Source: Spatholobus suberectus
Taxonomy: Eukaryota; Streptophyta; Magnoliopsida; Fabales; Fabaceae
NCBI GenBank assembly: GCA_004329165.1
Contig: CM014731.1
Location: 58,837,585-58,901,584 of the forward strand
Length of the DNA: 64,000 bases
Direction of reading: 5' to 3'
This document shows, one piece after another, positions 36,687 to 48,644 of this stretch. How positions within the stretch are numbered: the first letter of the stretch is position 1; each line of letters starts with the position of its first letter. The notes beneath the pieces were generated by a model that was given only the letters and a program-made list of their open reading frames with translations, made no database searches and was not told where the DNA came from. A program made the translations under genes and the position numbers.

Positions 36687-39600
36687 CTATCTTGCTTCTA
36701 ACATTGTGATTGAAATTTCATTAGCTGAGAAGTGATTTGCAGGTGAAAAATTTGATTCAGGTGTAACATCTTCTGTGTAAAAACCAGGAACCTTTGGGTT
36801 GGGCAATGATTTCTCACCATTCAGCATTAGAACCACTGATGACATGTAAGGCCTATCTTCTGGTCTGTGTTGCACGCATAACAGGCCCACCTGTATGCAT
36901 CGTATGACATCAGAAGGTGTGACTCTTTCCCTCAACAATCCATCCAATAGTTCCAATGCCCTCTCTTTAGTCCACAATCTCCATGCCTAAAATGATGAGA
37001 ATCCAAATTGCAAGTTAGAAACAACTCAAAAAAGTGTTACCAGAGTGTAGTTGTGTCATTATGCTTACATGTCCAAGAAGATTAAGGTAGTGTTTTGGGT
37101 CTGAAAATTCTCTGTTGCTCTTTCCACTTACAATCTCTAACACTATCACACCATAACTAAAGACGTCTGATTTCATTGAAAAATGCCCACGAGCAGCATA
37201 TTCAGGAGGCATGTAACCACTGAAAGTATAAAATTTAAAGTAAATTAAGCAACAATAATCCCATAAACCATACTAATATAGAAAAAGACTTACTATGTTC
37301 CAGCCACCCTATTTGTGTTTGCCTCGACTTGATCTCCCCAGAATGTTCGAGCTAAGCCAAAGTCTGATATTTTAGGATCCAAATTTGCATCTAGTAAAAT
37401 GTTGCTGGTTTTCATATCTCTATGAACAATCCTCAATCTAGAGTCTTGATGAAGATAAAGAAGTCCTCGAGCAATGCCACATATAATGTTGAAACGCTTA
37501 GGCCAATCTACCAATTTTCTTCTAGTTTCATCTAGTCAATGACATACATATGATTAGCATACCAGTTGTAGTCTCCACAATTTCACAAACTACAGATAAG
37601 AGATGGAAGATTCACACAAAAGTTTTAGCATAATTTGTAAGCCTCGAACCAAAAATAAAGTAGTCCAAGCTTTTGTTTGGCATGTATTCGTAGATCAACA
37701 TTCTTTCTTCTTCTTCAATGCAGCAACCTATAAGCTTGACAAGATTACGGTGTTGAAGTTTAGCAATCAACACAACTTCATTTTTGAACTCCGCCAACCC
37801 TTGCCCTGACTTCTTTGAAAGCCTTTTCACTGCAAACTCTTGCCCATCCTTCAGTGTGCCCTGCAAACCAACAACTACATTTGTTAGAAATATTTTGAGT
37901 AAGGAAAACACACATCCTTGATTGGTTTTCCAGATCACCTTGTACACAGCTCCAAAGCCACCTTCTCCAAGTTTGTTACTCTTTGCAAAGTTTTCAGTGG
38001 CTCTTGCTATGATTGGGAAATCAAATGTTGATAAATCTATCCCTTCCTTTGTCAGTTTGTGTTTGAAATGCTTCCTATAAATTATTCTTGCTACCCCTGA
38101 TAGGTTAGAAGATAACAACAGAGAAAAACTATGACACTCACAACGTGCACATATATGATAGATACACCTATCATATATTAGATGTTAAATTAGTATCCAA
38201 GACAAAATTTACCTTGCTTTCTGAGTGTCATTATTATGCAAACACATGCAGTTAATCCAAGAATAATCGCACCAACTGTGATTCCTACCAGCTTTTTCAT
38301 GGTTTTTCCATGGCTATTAACTGCAACATGATCTGACAGATGCAGAGTGAGATTAATCACAAACTATAAGTACGAAAACTCACAGAAGCCTACATAAGTG
38401 ACTAATTTCTCAAGACTGCAGAAGTATTTTGAGAAAATTTTTAGCCCAGTACTATGTAAAACACCATTGAAAACTGATAATTGACAAACACCATTGAAAA
38501 CTTCCCTGACAGTAACCCTCGTATTTTTTTTCCCAATTACCATGAACTCCACACGAACATCACCTGCAATATCAAATTGTTTTGCTAAACTCATCTTTGT
38601 AGTTCTAAATGCCTCACTCCACTCTCTCCACTTCCCTTAGATAAAATGCAATATATAATCAAACAAATAGCAAAAAGGAAAGGGAATTGAAGCAACCAAA
38701 AAATTGAGTACCTAGCTCTGAAGCAGGGATTCTGAAATAAACGTCTTGACCCCCTTTAGAGTATTGTCTCATGTCAATTAGATCATCAAACCAAAGTAAA
38801 CAGCCACTTCCTCCATTACGAATATCCAAATTTGCACATGCTTTACAAGAACAGTTTTTGAGACAAGACTTCTGACATTCCTCAAGGTTCATGGTCTTAT
38901 TGAACCATGATGAAGATGTGTCTGGTATTTTCATGTCCGTATACCCCAAGAAGCCATCTGTGTTGTTGCTTTTACAATCAGATTTATTCCTTGAACACAG
39001 CCATTATACCAATATAATACTTTCCATTGTTCATGGAACTTTGGAACATATCCTTTGATGCAATCACATGTCTGAGCATCACCATCCATATTGCATATAG
39101 AATTTGCACCACATATAGCATAATTTTCACAAGGATCTCCCCCACCAGAAAGAACTTTTTTGCTACTTGTTTCATTTGTCCAAAGGAAACGTTGCCCTGA
39201 CCCTGTTGGGGTCAATGTAAATATGTAGATAATCGATCTATCAAGGAACTTGTATTCATAATACACTTCCTTTTCATTAAACACGAAATCATATATATAT
39301 TCTTGTGTGAGTTGATGAATTGGATAGCCCACCAAAGCCAGTCCATTCCATGAGCCTCCTCTAGATATTACTACACCCCCCTTGTATCCAAAAAATTGTG
39401 GATATCCTCTAAGATCAAGTTTCAAAGAGTATTCTCCCTTAGCAGGATCATCTTCATTTTTCCAAGATGATAGAGTTCTATCTAGACCAGTTACTAAGTT
39501 CCATCCAAGCTTCATTCCTGGCAAAAATGTATCACATGGATAATCAAAACTCTGCCACAAAAAGTTGTCCTCATTTATATCTTGTTCATTTTTCACCACA

Positions 39601-40001
39601 AGATTTCCAGAGTCCAAGAGCTGTGCAATTGGATTCTTTACTACTTTGTTTGATATGTTGTTGGACCTCCAAATTGTGCTGTTCATGCCATTCAGAATCA
39701 CAAGAACCCCTCTTTCATCAAGTTTTAAAACTCCTGAATTATTTTGAAGTGCTTTTTCTCGATTAGCCACCCAGACCACTGTTAAAGGAGATACATTCCT
39801 GTACCATATACCCAAGTATCGTCCTGTGGAAGTTCCAGGGCTAAAGAAACCTGCTTCAAATGTTCCTTCTTCTGAAACTAATGTCTCACTTTCACCATCT
39901 CGAATAGATTGATTCAGAGCTAAACTGTCCAATGAAGTGGAGTTTCTCAAGTAGAAGAATAATAAGAACCAAATAAATAACATTCTGAAGTTGTCCATCA
40001 T
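36687..40001 (-). pseudogene. G-type lectin S-receptor-like Ser/Thr kinase, copy 2 (one base missing in exon 1)
   Basis: Best preserved of three tandem relatives. Exons, minus strand: 40,001-38,712, 38,332-38,213, 38,096-37,939, 37,860-37,650, 37,531-37,294, 37,219-37,069 and 36,986-36,687; all introns are GT-AG. With one base restored in count only, the length would be 822 aa, normal for the family. Exon 1: signal peptide (MDNFRMLFIWFLLFFYL), B-lectin (VVWVANREKAL), S-locus glycoprotein domain, EGF-like cysteines (CENYAICGANSIC), PAN domain. Exon 2: transmembrane helix. Kinase: GEGGFGAVYK, FAVKRL, HRDMKTSN, DFGLAR, VAGTYGYMPPEYA; it is an RD kinase. One nucleotide is missing near 38,993, between the EGF-like and PAN parts; exon 1 is 1,290 nt where phase needs 1,291. 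Either a recent null allele or a sequence error. An in-frame ATG also lies at 40,031; 40,001 or 39,998 gives the better signal peptide. Confidence 0.85.
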
Positions 40002-40869
40002 TTTGTTAACACTAAAACAATGACTTCTCAAACATCAACTTTTATTAACTCAGACAAGTAGCTGGTTTTCTTGGCCTCTGCAAGACTGCAACTAGTAATA
40101 CGTTAGAAACGCATATAAAATTGAAAGTTCGATGGGACAACAGTAACCATGACTGAATGATCAAGAATGTTAAAATCTCAGTTTTTTCATTTTGGTCTTT
40201 GTAAAAGTGTTGTCTGACTATGAGAGGAGTACATTTTAGAAGATAAAGTACACTAACAGCCGTTGATTAGAAAATTAATTGTTGAAACTGTAATTAACAT
40301 TAAAGTTTGTTATACATTTTTAATCAATGACTGTAAATGCAGTTTATCCTCTAAAGTTTACCCCTAACTTCAGAGAAATGAAAACAGGGTTAAACAATCT
40401 ATCTAAAGTGAATTAGTGTAATTAACACAAGTATGCTCAAATTTATACCCATTTAATAGTTACTCTATTTTGGTAAGTTAGGCAATAACTGTGTGTTTGG
40501 TATCATAGAAAACAGAAGAAAAGAATGAAAAAGGAAAGAAAAGTGCTACAAATCAATCTGTTCCATCTTATAGAGAACACATAAAAATTGAAGGAATGAA
40601 AAGAATAACATCTGCTAAAAACTAGACAGTAAGTGGGGGGATAGGGTCACCTTCACACTGTAGCGCTGCACTTGCACTGCAATAGTGCACTTTGTTTAGG
40701 TAGTATGTTAAGTGATGATCTGACAAATGGAATGTCATATTATCAGTACCACACCATCATTAAAACATTTCACACCACACACTTAAGGAGGAGGTGGTGG
40801 CTAATGTTTTAAGGACATGACAGTAATGATGTAGCTAATGTTTTAATGACATGAAAACTGTTTTGGAGT
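40002..40869. promoter_or_regulatory. 5' flank (presumed promoter) of receptor kinase copy 2
   Basis: No gene. The sequence from 40,109 to about 40,760 is matched in order by 61,087-62,000 (TTTGTTATACAT/TTTGTTACACAT, TATTTTGGTAAGTTAGGC/TATTTTGGTAAGTTAAAC, AAGTGATGATCTGACAAATGG/AAGTGATAATCTTACAAATGG), which is the displaced flank of copy 3. It also preserves GACTGCAACTAGTAATACG at 40,084-40,102, the unoccupied form of the Cassandra site. No specific promoter element could be assigned. Confidence 0.55.
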
Positions 40870-43135
40870 AATATCGAGCCTCCATTACTGGCCCCCCGAT
40901 TGTCGCCTAAGGCGACTGAGCTGACTCAGCAAGTCGTTGCCCTGTTGCAAACCGCTCGGCACCCCTCCTTGTTAGATGGAACCAGAGCTCTACTGTCACC
41001 ATGTTAGGGATGGCCCCTCGGAATTCAACTGAACATCCCAACCACTCCTGCCGACCTCTTGTGCTGACCACGGTTACCACATCAGCTACGTAGGCTAGTC
41101 TTTCCTTTGCTTTGTGTGCTCCCTGTCAGAATGTGATCTCTTCTCGTTGGTAAGTATTGTATATAAGAGAAAGCTTTGACTCATCTCCCCGAGTGGGTCT
41201 TCATAATGGATATCCAAGGGAAACTTGGTGAGATGTCCATTCAGATCCTAAACCTTCATTTGGGAGTACTCAGAATGATAAGTATGACATAATGCTGCCA
41301 AAGTCAACAGAAAATGATTTCTCTTCGCCTGCCAATGGAAGGTAGAAGGAGAGGAAGGGTCATTTGAATCTCCATCAAATAGCATAGCCCGGATCGTTCA
41401 AGATTGACAGACAACCCAATAGTGATGCAGTTTAGCAGACCTACAAATTGGCCTCATTCATCTTAAGCCTCCCCAAGCCCCCTAAGTTGAATTCTTGGCA
41501 TCACAGAGGCATGGTCTAGCGATGTAACAAACTGCCATGTAGGCTAATAACTTTTCCTGCTATAATACCAGCTATATAAGGGCTCTATGCCTCCAGGTAA
41601 CATTCAGACCCTTTATTCTGTCACTCTCCTTAATCCCTTGCTAACTTGAGCGTCAGAGTGCTTACGAGTGGCCACCACCATTGCTGCCGACCGAAAATCG
41701 CCGCCGTCATGCCGGAAGCTTCGCTGCAGTTCCTACTCGAAAATTGGTGCCGACTATGGGAAACTTCCCACTCTTCTTTCTTTCGTATCACGGTGAACAC
41801 ATGAAAACGTAAGTCCTCTGTGATTTTGCCTTCTGTTCTGGTCGCACAACTTCTTCCTCCACTGCAATAGCCTTTTTAGATCACACCGACGGATTCCTTA
41901 GTACTGCACATTCCTACGCTGCAACTGCCACCGGCCGCACCGGCGTACACAAACGATCTGAATCCGTATTTGCACTCTGAGGCCTCCATCTCCCAGCCTG
42001 GTCGAGACCATTAATCTCGGCCTATGATTCCTACCACGATTCGCAATGCTGCAAACTCTCACCAGCAGCCCGTCGACGATCAGCATGATGGCGAGGTAAA
42101 TCCCCTTCAACCTTTCTTTGGCTGTCAGAGTGGTAGTTTTCAGGTTTCGAAACAGCTTCAACAACTTACTGTTATAGAACTACAGACCGGAATGACCACC
42201 TCATCGCCTTCGAGTCTGGCCTCTCCTATAAGGGGGCAACCGATCCCCTCGTGCAGAGCATTCCCCCCGGCGTTGAAGTGGTTCCAGTTGCTTCTGCCTG
42301 GATCAATCGATACCTGGGGGACCTGACGGAGAGATTCCGGCCGCCTTTGCCATGAGCGAAACACGACCGAAGACGGAAGCTGACCTGAAAAGGATTCGAC
42401 AGGGTCCCAATGAACCCTTGGGCGACTACATTGCCTGGTCTAACTAAAATGCCAGGATGGCTGAGGGCCTCTTATGGATGGGGTTAGAGAGTTATCTCTT
42501 TCCAACGTCTCCATCTCTAAAACGACCCCAACAACTATGGAGGAATCCTTCAAGAAGGCAAGGAAGTACATGAACTACGAGAATACGGTTGAAGCTAAAA
42601 AGGCAAAGTCCTCTGATCACGGCTAGAAAAAAGTCGGGGCCAAAGGCGGATAGGCAGTCCCGAAGGGTGGACCGTCCTCTAAATATGATGATTATACTCT
42701 GCTCAAGAGCTCTCAGAGTCGTATTTTGAACGAAGTCCTGATTGTTGAGTTCAGAGAAGAAGGCGTCGAGTAGCCCAAGCCGTTGCGACAAAGGGCTCGA
42801 ACTCACAAGTCAAAATATTTCAGGTTTCATAAATTAGCTGGCCATGACACCAACAACTGTATTCAGCTCAAAGATGCGATAGAGACGTTGATCAGAGGCG
42901 GCAAGTTGAAGTATTTCGTCCAGGGTTCGAGTGACTGACGTCGGGAAGAAAGGGACCGAAGCCCAGGCCGTCATTGCAACTCACGTCGAGACCATTCCTA
43001 GAGCCTGCGTAAGCCCTAGCGTCGATGCAGGAGTCCTTCCCGACCTCGGTCCCCACGACTCCACGACGCTCCAGCCGGTGAAGTACAGGTTGCTCGGGGT
43101 GCCTCTCCCTCCCACCCTCATTGTAAATATTGTTT
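40870..43135 (+). mobile_element. Ty3/gypsy retrotransposon remnant 3 (LTR/leader and gag)
   Basis: Related to remnant 1 but better preserved and more GC-rich. An LTR-like part has TATA boxes (GCTATATAAGGG near 41,571; GTATATAAGAG near 41,159). The leader holds AATTGGTGCCGACTATGGG near 41,734, the tRNA-primer-like motif common in this group. Gag follows near 42,350: MSETRPKTEADLKRI, GPNEPLGDYIA and, at 42,810-42,920, YFRFHKLAGHDTNNCIQLKD with ETLIRGGKLKYFV. Several stops break it. It stops abruptly at about 43,135 with no protease, pol or second LTR. Confidence 0.75.
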
Positions 43136-43152
43136 AATAATTGTTTTAACGA

Positions 43153-43675
43153 TTAAATATGTTTTTAGTCTTTAAAAAATTGATTCGTTTTGATTTTAGT
43201 TTGTAGAAAAAGAATTCTTTGAGTAAAGTCTGTCAAATATTAACAATATCTTAATTAGATTTTTGTACTAAACTCTGTTTAATCTTTTTGTTAAATGATA
43301 GTCATATCAGCATCACTGTCACCATTAATTTACCGATGTGGTCGTTCATGTTAAATATTATGTTCAGGTCAACTTAATAACATACTTTTTGAATAAAATT
43401 ATTACATGATTAGCCTTAAGCCATAGATTTTTTTAACCCTAAAATAAAAGTAATTACCCGATTTTATTAAAAATTATCACCAGGAACTTCAAGTAATAAA
43501 ATACTTTACTTGGAAAATGATATAACCATTTATTAACAGAAAAGTTTAATAGAGTTTAGCACAGAGATCTAATTAAGGTATTTTTAATATTTGATAGACT
43601 TTATTCAAGAAATTTTTTTCTAATAACTAAAACCAAAACAGGTCAATGTTTGAAAAACTAAAAATATATTTAATC
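43153..43675. mobile_element. Palindromic MITE (about 520 bp)
   Basis: The left end GATTAAATATGTTTTTAGTC and the right end AAAAATATATTTAATCC are inverted repeats. Pairing continues inward (CGTTTTGATTTTAGTT and AACTAAAACCAAAACAG; TCTGTCAAATATTAA and TTAATATTTGATAGA). It starts 18 bp after the gypsy remnant ends. Confidence 0.65.
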
Positions 43676-43883
43676 CTTGTTTTAAAAGTCATATCTAGGA
43701 TATGATGATTACTAATTAGTGGATAGTATAAAATTTATACTGAGAATTTATAAAAATTAAACTCATAAAAAACTATAATAACAAAATTCGAATTGCATAT
43801 ATGAAGGCTAGAAGGATATACACTTGAGCTTTAATTGTTTTCCATGAAAGAAACCGTTTCCTTAAAAATCAAAGAGTTGGCAC

Positions 43884-43978
43884 GAGATTGCTCCAGTTTA
43901 ATTAGTGGTCTCAAGTTTGAGTCTAAGATATACAATTATGTTAAATATTTGTGGTCTTTACCAAAAAAAAAAAAAAAG
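43884..43978 (+). mobile_element. SINE 3' part with poly(A) tail (candidate)
   Basis: Contains a box B-like CAAGTTTGAGTC (about 43,911-43,922) and ends in 15 A's at 43,964-43,978. The box A half is weak (TTTAATTAGTGG). A 5'-eroded SINE is the simplest reading. Confidence 0.45.
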
Positions 43979-44203
43979 TAAATAAAGTCATTATTGTATA
44001 GGATTCAAATTATAGTATTAGGCTGATTGATAAGTCCTTAGGATATAAATGAAATTAAAAATAACATACTCTTTTAAAGGAATGTCTTTAATCATTGGTT
44101 GAATTTCATTTTTTTTTTAATCAATTTAATAAATACTAAAAACACTATCATATGTTTTTCCACAAATCATCAAAAAATCATCTAAATTTGTTTGAAACCC
44201 ACT

Positions 44204-44290
44204 AGGGTCAACTTAGTGGTAGGAGGTTGGGATAATATGCATAAAGTTATAAATTTTAACCTCAGTGCGACCATTATACAAAAAAAAACA
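44204..44290 (+). mobile_element. SINE-like piece with A-rich tail (candidate)
   Basis: A box A-like GTCAACTTAGTGGTAGG, a degraded box B (ATTTTAACCTC) and an A-rich tail at about 44,280-44,288 lie at tRNA-like spacing. Confidence 0.35.
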
Positions 44291-44486
44291 ATCTAAATTT
44301 GTCTAAAATGAAAATCCATTTGACCAATTAACATTGTGTATTTTTAAAATTATTTTTATCGTCAATTAAGAAAAATAAGCCTAACTTAAAGTAAAACTCT
44401 TAGGTTGAGTTTTAAGGTGAGGGATCAAAAAAGTCCCTCACCTATACGGGGTTAAAAGTAACTATTAAATATATTATTAAAATAAA

Positions 44487-44950
44487 TGTTTAATTATCCA
44501 TTTGGTTCTTATACTTACATCATCTTTACCTTCTGGTTCTTATACTTAAAATTATCTGTTTTTGTCTCTATACATGTACTTTTGATATTGTTTTAATTCA
44601 TGTCGTAAAGTGTCTTTTTACGCTGTGGAATAAAACCATTACAAAATAAAAATTGGCAATGTAAAATCACTACAAACTTTTTGATGGTCATTAAACCGTC
44701 ACAAATTTTATGCATTTTTTATTTTATAAGGCCAATTTGTGGCCGTTTAAAAACTACCAAAAAAATTGTGGCAGTTTTGCATCACCAATTTTCATTTTGA
44801 GGTTTTATTTCACATAGTTGAGACACACTTTACGATAGAGATCAAAACGGTATCAAAAGTGCATATATAGAGACTAAAACAGATAGTTTTTAAGTATAGA
44901 GACTAAAAGGTAAGAATGATACAAGTATAGGAACCAAATAAGTAATTAAA
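44487..44950. mobile_element. Palindromic MITE (about 460 bp)
   Basis: TIRs GTTTAATTATCCATTTGGTT and the inverse of AACCAAATAAGTAATTAAAC; pairing continues through TATCTGTTTT/AAAACAGATA and ACTTTTGATA/TATCAAAAGT. Flanks AAAATAAATG and AAAATAAAAG may be an imperfect 9-10-bp target duplication, which would suggest a Mutator-type origin. Confidence 0.65.
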
Positions 44951-45409
44951 CCTAAAATAAAAGAATGATTAAGATGAAAGATAACTATATTTCATCTCAA
45001 CTATCTATTTATTTTAATAATATATCCAACAATTTCTTTTAACCCCATATGTCTGAGAAACTTTTTCGGCCCTTCACCTTAGAGTTCACCACACTCTTAT
45101 TTTAAAGAACATCAATTAAATTACTGACACCGAATAAGTGTATATCTTCTTCTTCTTCTTTTTTGAGAAAAAATAAGTGTATATGTAATTCCTCTTGTTT
45201 TAAAAGATAATCATTTAGTTTTTTCAGCTTAAGAGGCTTTTGAAAATATTAAATCTAAATTTAACAATTCAAACCTTGTTCTGAGAAGAAAAAAAAAGGA
45301 AAAAAGCTGAGATGAGCGGGCTAAACCCCAAATTCCCTTTGAAACCTTTGCTTATCACTTTGAAATAAGATGCAGTAGGAAGCCAAACAAATTAATAACA
45401 AAAATTAAA
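44951..45409. other. AT-rich spacer
   Basis: No gene, RNA or clear repeat seen. It precedes the duplicated flank of receptor kinase copy 3. Confidence 0.45.
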
Positions 45410-46250
45410 CATAACACGGGACCAGATTTGTATGAAGCGCAACAGTAAAAAAGGATGGGTTTGGACTTTGGAGTGCGTTTTGGTAGGCTAAAAGAGAAAA
45501 TGATAAAGAAATTTTAATGGTTGTCAGCTAATGTCTGTTATAAATCTTAAGATTTTAATACCAATCAGAACCTTACCTCTCGCGTGGGTACACCAAATCA
45601 AACTTTTGAGCAATGATGCCAAATTTTTCCTTCTCATGTTATGCTTTTTTTTATTTATTTTTCCTTCCAGCTTGAAATTCCTCGTGGCGAGCTTTCTCGG
45701 TTCGTCCTTTTCTTTCTTAATTTCCCTTCAAGGGCACTCGTTCCATCTCCCTCTCCTTGTTTTTTTTTAAGTAAAACAAAGTGAAAGAATGGCTTATTGA
45801 CTGAATATATTTTATTATTAAGCATATACAAGATATTTGGTTAGTTGAGGAATAAACTAAATTTTTGCTGAACCATTTTAGCCGGCGTTGACGTCAGTAT
45901 AAGACATTTTTATGACAATGACAGGCCAAAAACAGAAAAAGGAAAATAAAGGAAGAAAAATAACGCACCCATCATCAAAAGGGCCCCGTAAGTCCATCAC
46001 GTATGAATATTTCCATGACAGTTGTATCAATCAAACTACCATCCAAATTATTACGCGTCCCACTGGCCATTAGATTAATTAAGTACCGTGCACAAAAGCC
46101 ACAAGTATCAACATTTCAGGTCAACCGTGTTGTTGGACTTGCTCATGCTACGTACCGTCTCTGTGTGACTTAGCATAAGGAGAGTCAATTCTATCAAAAA
46201 TCAAGTAGCTTTCAAGAAGAAAGAGAGCAGATTAAACACGTGACTATTTA
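45410..46250. repeat. 3' flank of kinase copy 3, duplicate of 35,100-35,950
   Basis: This is the counterpart of the copy 2 flank (see that entry for matched strings). It now ends against MITE and gypsy DNA; the kinase exons expected beyond it are missing. The open stretch at 45,531-45,770 is hydrophobic and pyrimidine-driven and has no homologue in the paired flank. Confidence 0.75.
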
Positions 46251-46447
46251 TGTCATTCAACCCGGAAATTAAGTTATATGGAAAAATTTGTTAAAGCAAG
46301 TGCTATGCTCTTTCTTGGTGGAAAAAGCTTAAACTATAATATTGTAGATATCTTTTGTGTTATTCTCTAAAAAAAAGTTGAAGTTTCACTTTGATAAGTA
46401 ACATTAACGTTTATGATGTGTGTTACACCAACTTTGATTGTAAAACA

Positions 46448-46680
46448 ATATTAAAAGGTAGGCTAAATTACTATTTTAATTTCTTATTTTTTTACAAAAT
46501 CTTATTTTGGTCTTTTATCTTTTAAAAGTTTCGTTTTATTATTTGATCTTTTGAAAACGTCCTATTTTAGTCATTTCGTCAGTTTAAAATTAGCACCGTT
46601 AATAATTTAAAGATAATGGCGGTTAAAAACGGACATTATCTTTAAATTATTAATCGCCACAAAACATTATTTTTTCTTTC
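46448..46680. mobile_element. MITE remnant with a perfect 20-bp hairpin
   Basis: Starts GGCTAAATTACTATTTTAAT in the style of the MITEs at 30.7 kb. The interior has TTAATAATTTAAAGATAATG at 46,599-46,618 and its exact reverse complement at 46,634-46,653, with a 15-nt loop. The right terminal arm is missing; a CT-rich stretch follows. Confidence 0.55.
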
Positions 46681-46804
46681 CCCTTATTCTTCCTCCCTCT
46701 TTGTCTTCCTACCTCTCTCCCCACTCTTCTTCTTCATCTTCCTCTTCACCACCACCTTTCACCCTCTCTTGGGCGTGAACGGTGGTGGTGGGTGGTGGAG
46801 CAAT

Positions 46805-48644
46805 GGCGATGCAACAGATGTACTTGGCTAGACTGATAGGGTATGGTTATTCGATTCAATATCGATCGAGCAATGTGGTTGCATATGCACTTTCTCGTAT
46901 TTCTGAAACCCCTGTTGCGTAGTTACTTGCTCTTTCAATGCCCAATTTCACTTTTTTGTAAGCCCTTAAAAAAGAATTGAGTCAACACGCTAATTTTATT
47001 GCAAAAAGGGAGACTATTCAGTGTGCTCCATATGAACATTCAGACTTCACAATTTCTCATGATTTGATACTTCATAAGTGTCGTATATGGTTACCTAAAG
47101 GCCTTCCAATCATCACAATATTGTTAGAAGAGTACCATAAAACTCCCACTGGTGGCCACATGGAAATCGTCAGGACATTAGCAAGATTGGGGGAAAATTT
47201 TTGTTAGCCTGGAATCAGGGAGGATGTTCACCGCTTTGTCGCTACTTGTATTGATTGTCAACATACCAAATATGAGACTAGAAAAGCTACTGGGTTGTTG
47301 TGCCCATTACCTATCCCTTATAGTCCTTGAGAAAACGTATCCTTGGATTTCACAGTTGGTTTGCCACCCTACCATGGTCATATAGCAATCCTGGTGGTTG
47401 TGGATCGTTTTTCCAAAGGTGTATACCTCGACATGATGCAACCTCATTTCACTACACATAAGGTTACTCTTCTTTTTATGGACATCGTTCGAAAATTACA
47501 TGGTATGCCAAAGAGTCTAGTTTCAGATCGTGATCCCCTGTTTATCAGTCGCTTCTGACAAGAATTGTTTAAGTTGAACAATACTAAACTGCGTATAAGT
47601 TCAACATACCCGGGTAAGTCTCCTTTTAAGATTATCTTTGACAAGCCTCCCCTTAGCATTCCATAGTACCTTCCTGGTTCTTCCATTATTCAGGCCATGG
47701 ATGACTTCTTGGTCAATTGAGATACTATGATTGAAAGTTTGAGGGGGAAACTTCTTAAGGCACAGGACAGTATGAGATACTTTGCTAATGCACATAGATG
47801 GTACATGCACTTTCAGGTTGGTGATTGGGTTATGGTAAAATTACGACCCCACAAAAAAGTGACAGCTACCAGTACTCCCTACTCCAAGCTTGCCAAACGC
47901 TTCTATGGTCCATTTCAGATCCTGGAGAAAATTGGCAAGATGGCTTACAAACTACAACTTCCCACTGAGTGCTGCATTCATCCAGTGTTTCACTGCTCAG
48001 TTTTCAAGCCATTTCATAGTCTCACGGGCGCTACTATACCTGCTATAGAATTGCCAAAATTTGCAGTTGAGAACCAACCCTTGATCATTCCTCTAGCTAT
48101 TCTCAATACACGCTGGAGTCATTCTGCTAGCAAGTCGCATTTAAAGGTGTTGGTACAATGGGAAGGCCTTTCCCTAGAGGATACTTCATGGGAAGATTGG
48201 GAGGTGCCCAGATCTAATTATCACCTTGAGGACAAGGTGTTTTTAGATGGCATAGGGGATGATAGGACATGGGCTGACAAAAGAGAATTAGCCCAGCCAC
48301 AAGTCATAATTAAGGAAAGGCCTAAGAGGAAGATCACACAACCTAAGCATCTAGAAGACTACATTAAATAAGAGAATAACCAATTCTATTAGGGAGTTCT
48401 ACGTTGGCACTACAATATTGGTTAGCATATTGTTAGGATTGTGGTGCTAGATTGCTCTCATTATCTATTGGATTCTGTTATTGCTTTTGAATTCTGTTAT
48501 TTACTTTTAGCAATTAAGGCTACTATATATGCTGATGTATGCGTGAGAATTAATCAAGAGTATTATGCCTTTTTCCTCATCTTTTTTGCTAAGGAGGTTC
48601 CTAGTCCTCAAATTATAGGGAATTATTTCTACAGTTATAACATT
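46805..48644 (+). mobile_element. Ty3/gypsy chromovirus fragment (end of RNase H, integrase, chromodomain)
   Basis: Starts in late RNase H (QMYLARLIGYGYSIQYR, VVAYALSRI). An integrase zinc-binding region follows (HKTPTGGH, then CIDCQ), then the catalytic core with the first Asp (LDFTVGLPPYHGH) and the second (LVSDRDPLF). The segment that should hold the catalytic Glu is deleted near 47,590-47,650. From 47,727 to 48,371 an unbroken 214-codon reading has the integrase C-terminal motif (LAKRFYGPFQILEKIG) and a chromodomain (LVQWEGLSLEDTSWEDW), which marks a chromovirus. Several stops occur upstream of 47,727. The 3' tail may include the start of an LTR (TGTTAGGATTGTGG, about 48,430). It sits where copy 3's kinase exons should be. 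Confidence 0.82.

Larger units (their letters stand above)
43676..44486. other. AT-rich spacer with two SINE-like pieces
   Basis: No gene is seen. It contains a partial copy of the 21.4-kb MITE (about 43,698-43,745) and the two SINE candidates listed separately. Confidence 0.45.

Noticed and set aside
41898..42364. Several overlapping open readings in GC-rich DNA
   Set aside because: They are shadows of the gypsy leader and gag start; no domain.
46977..47558. A functional integrase
   Set aside because: Stops interrupt it and the segment for the catalytic Glu is deleted.
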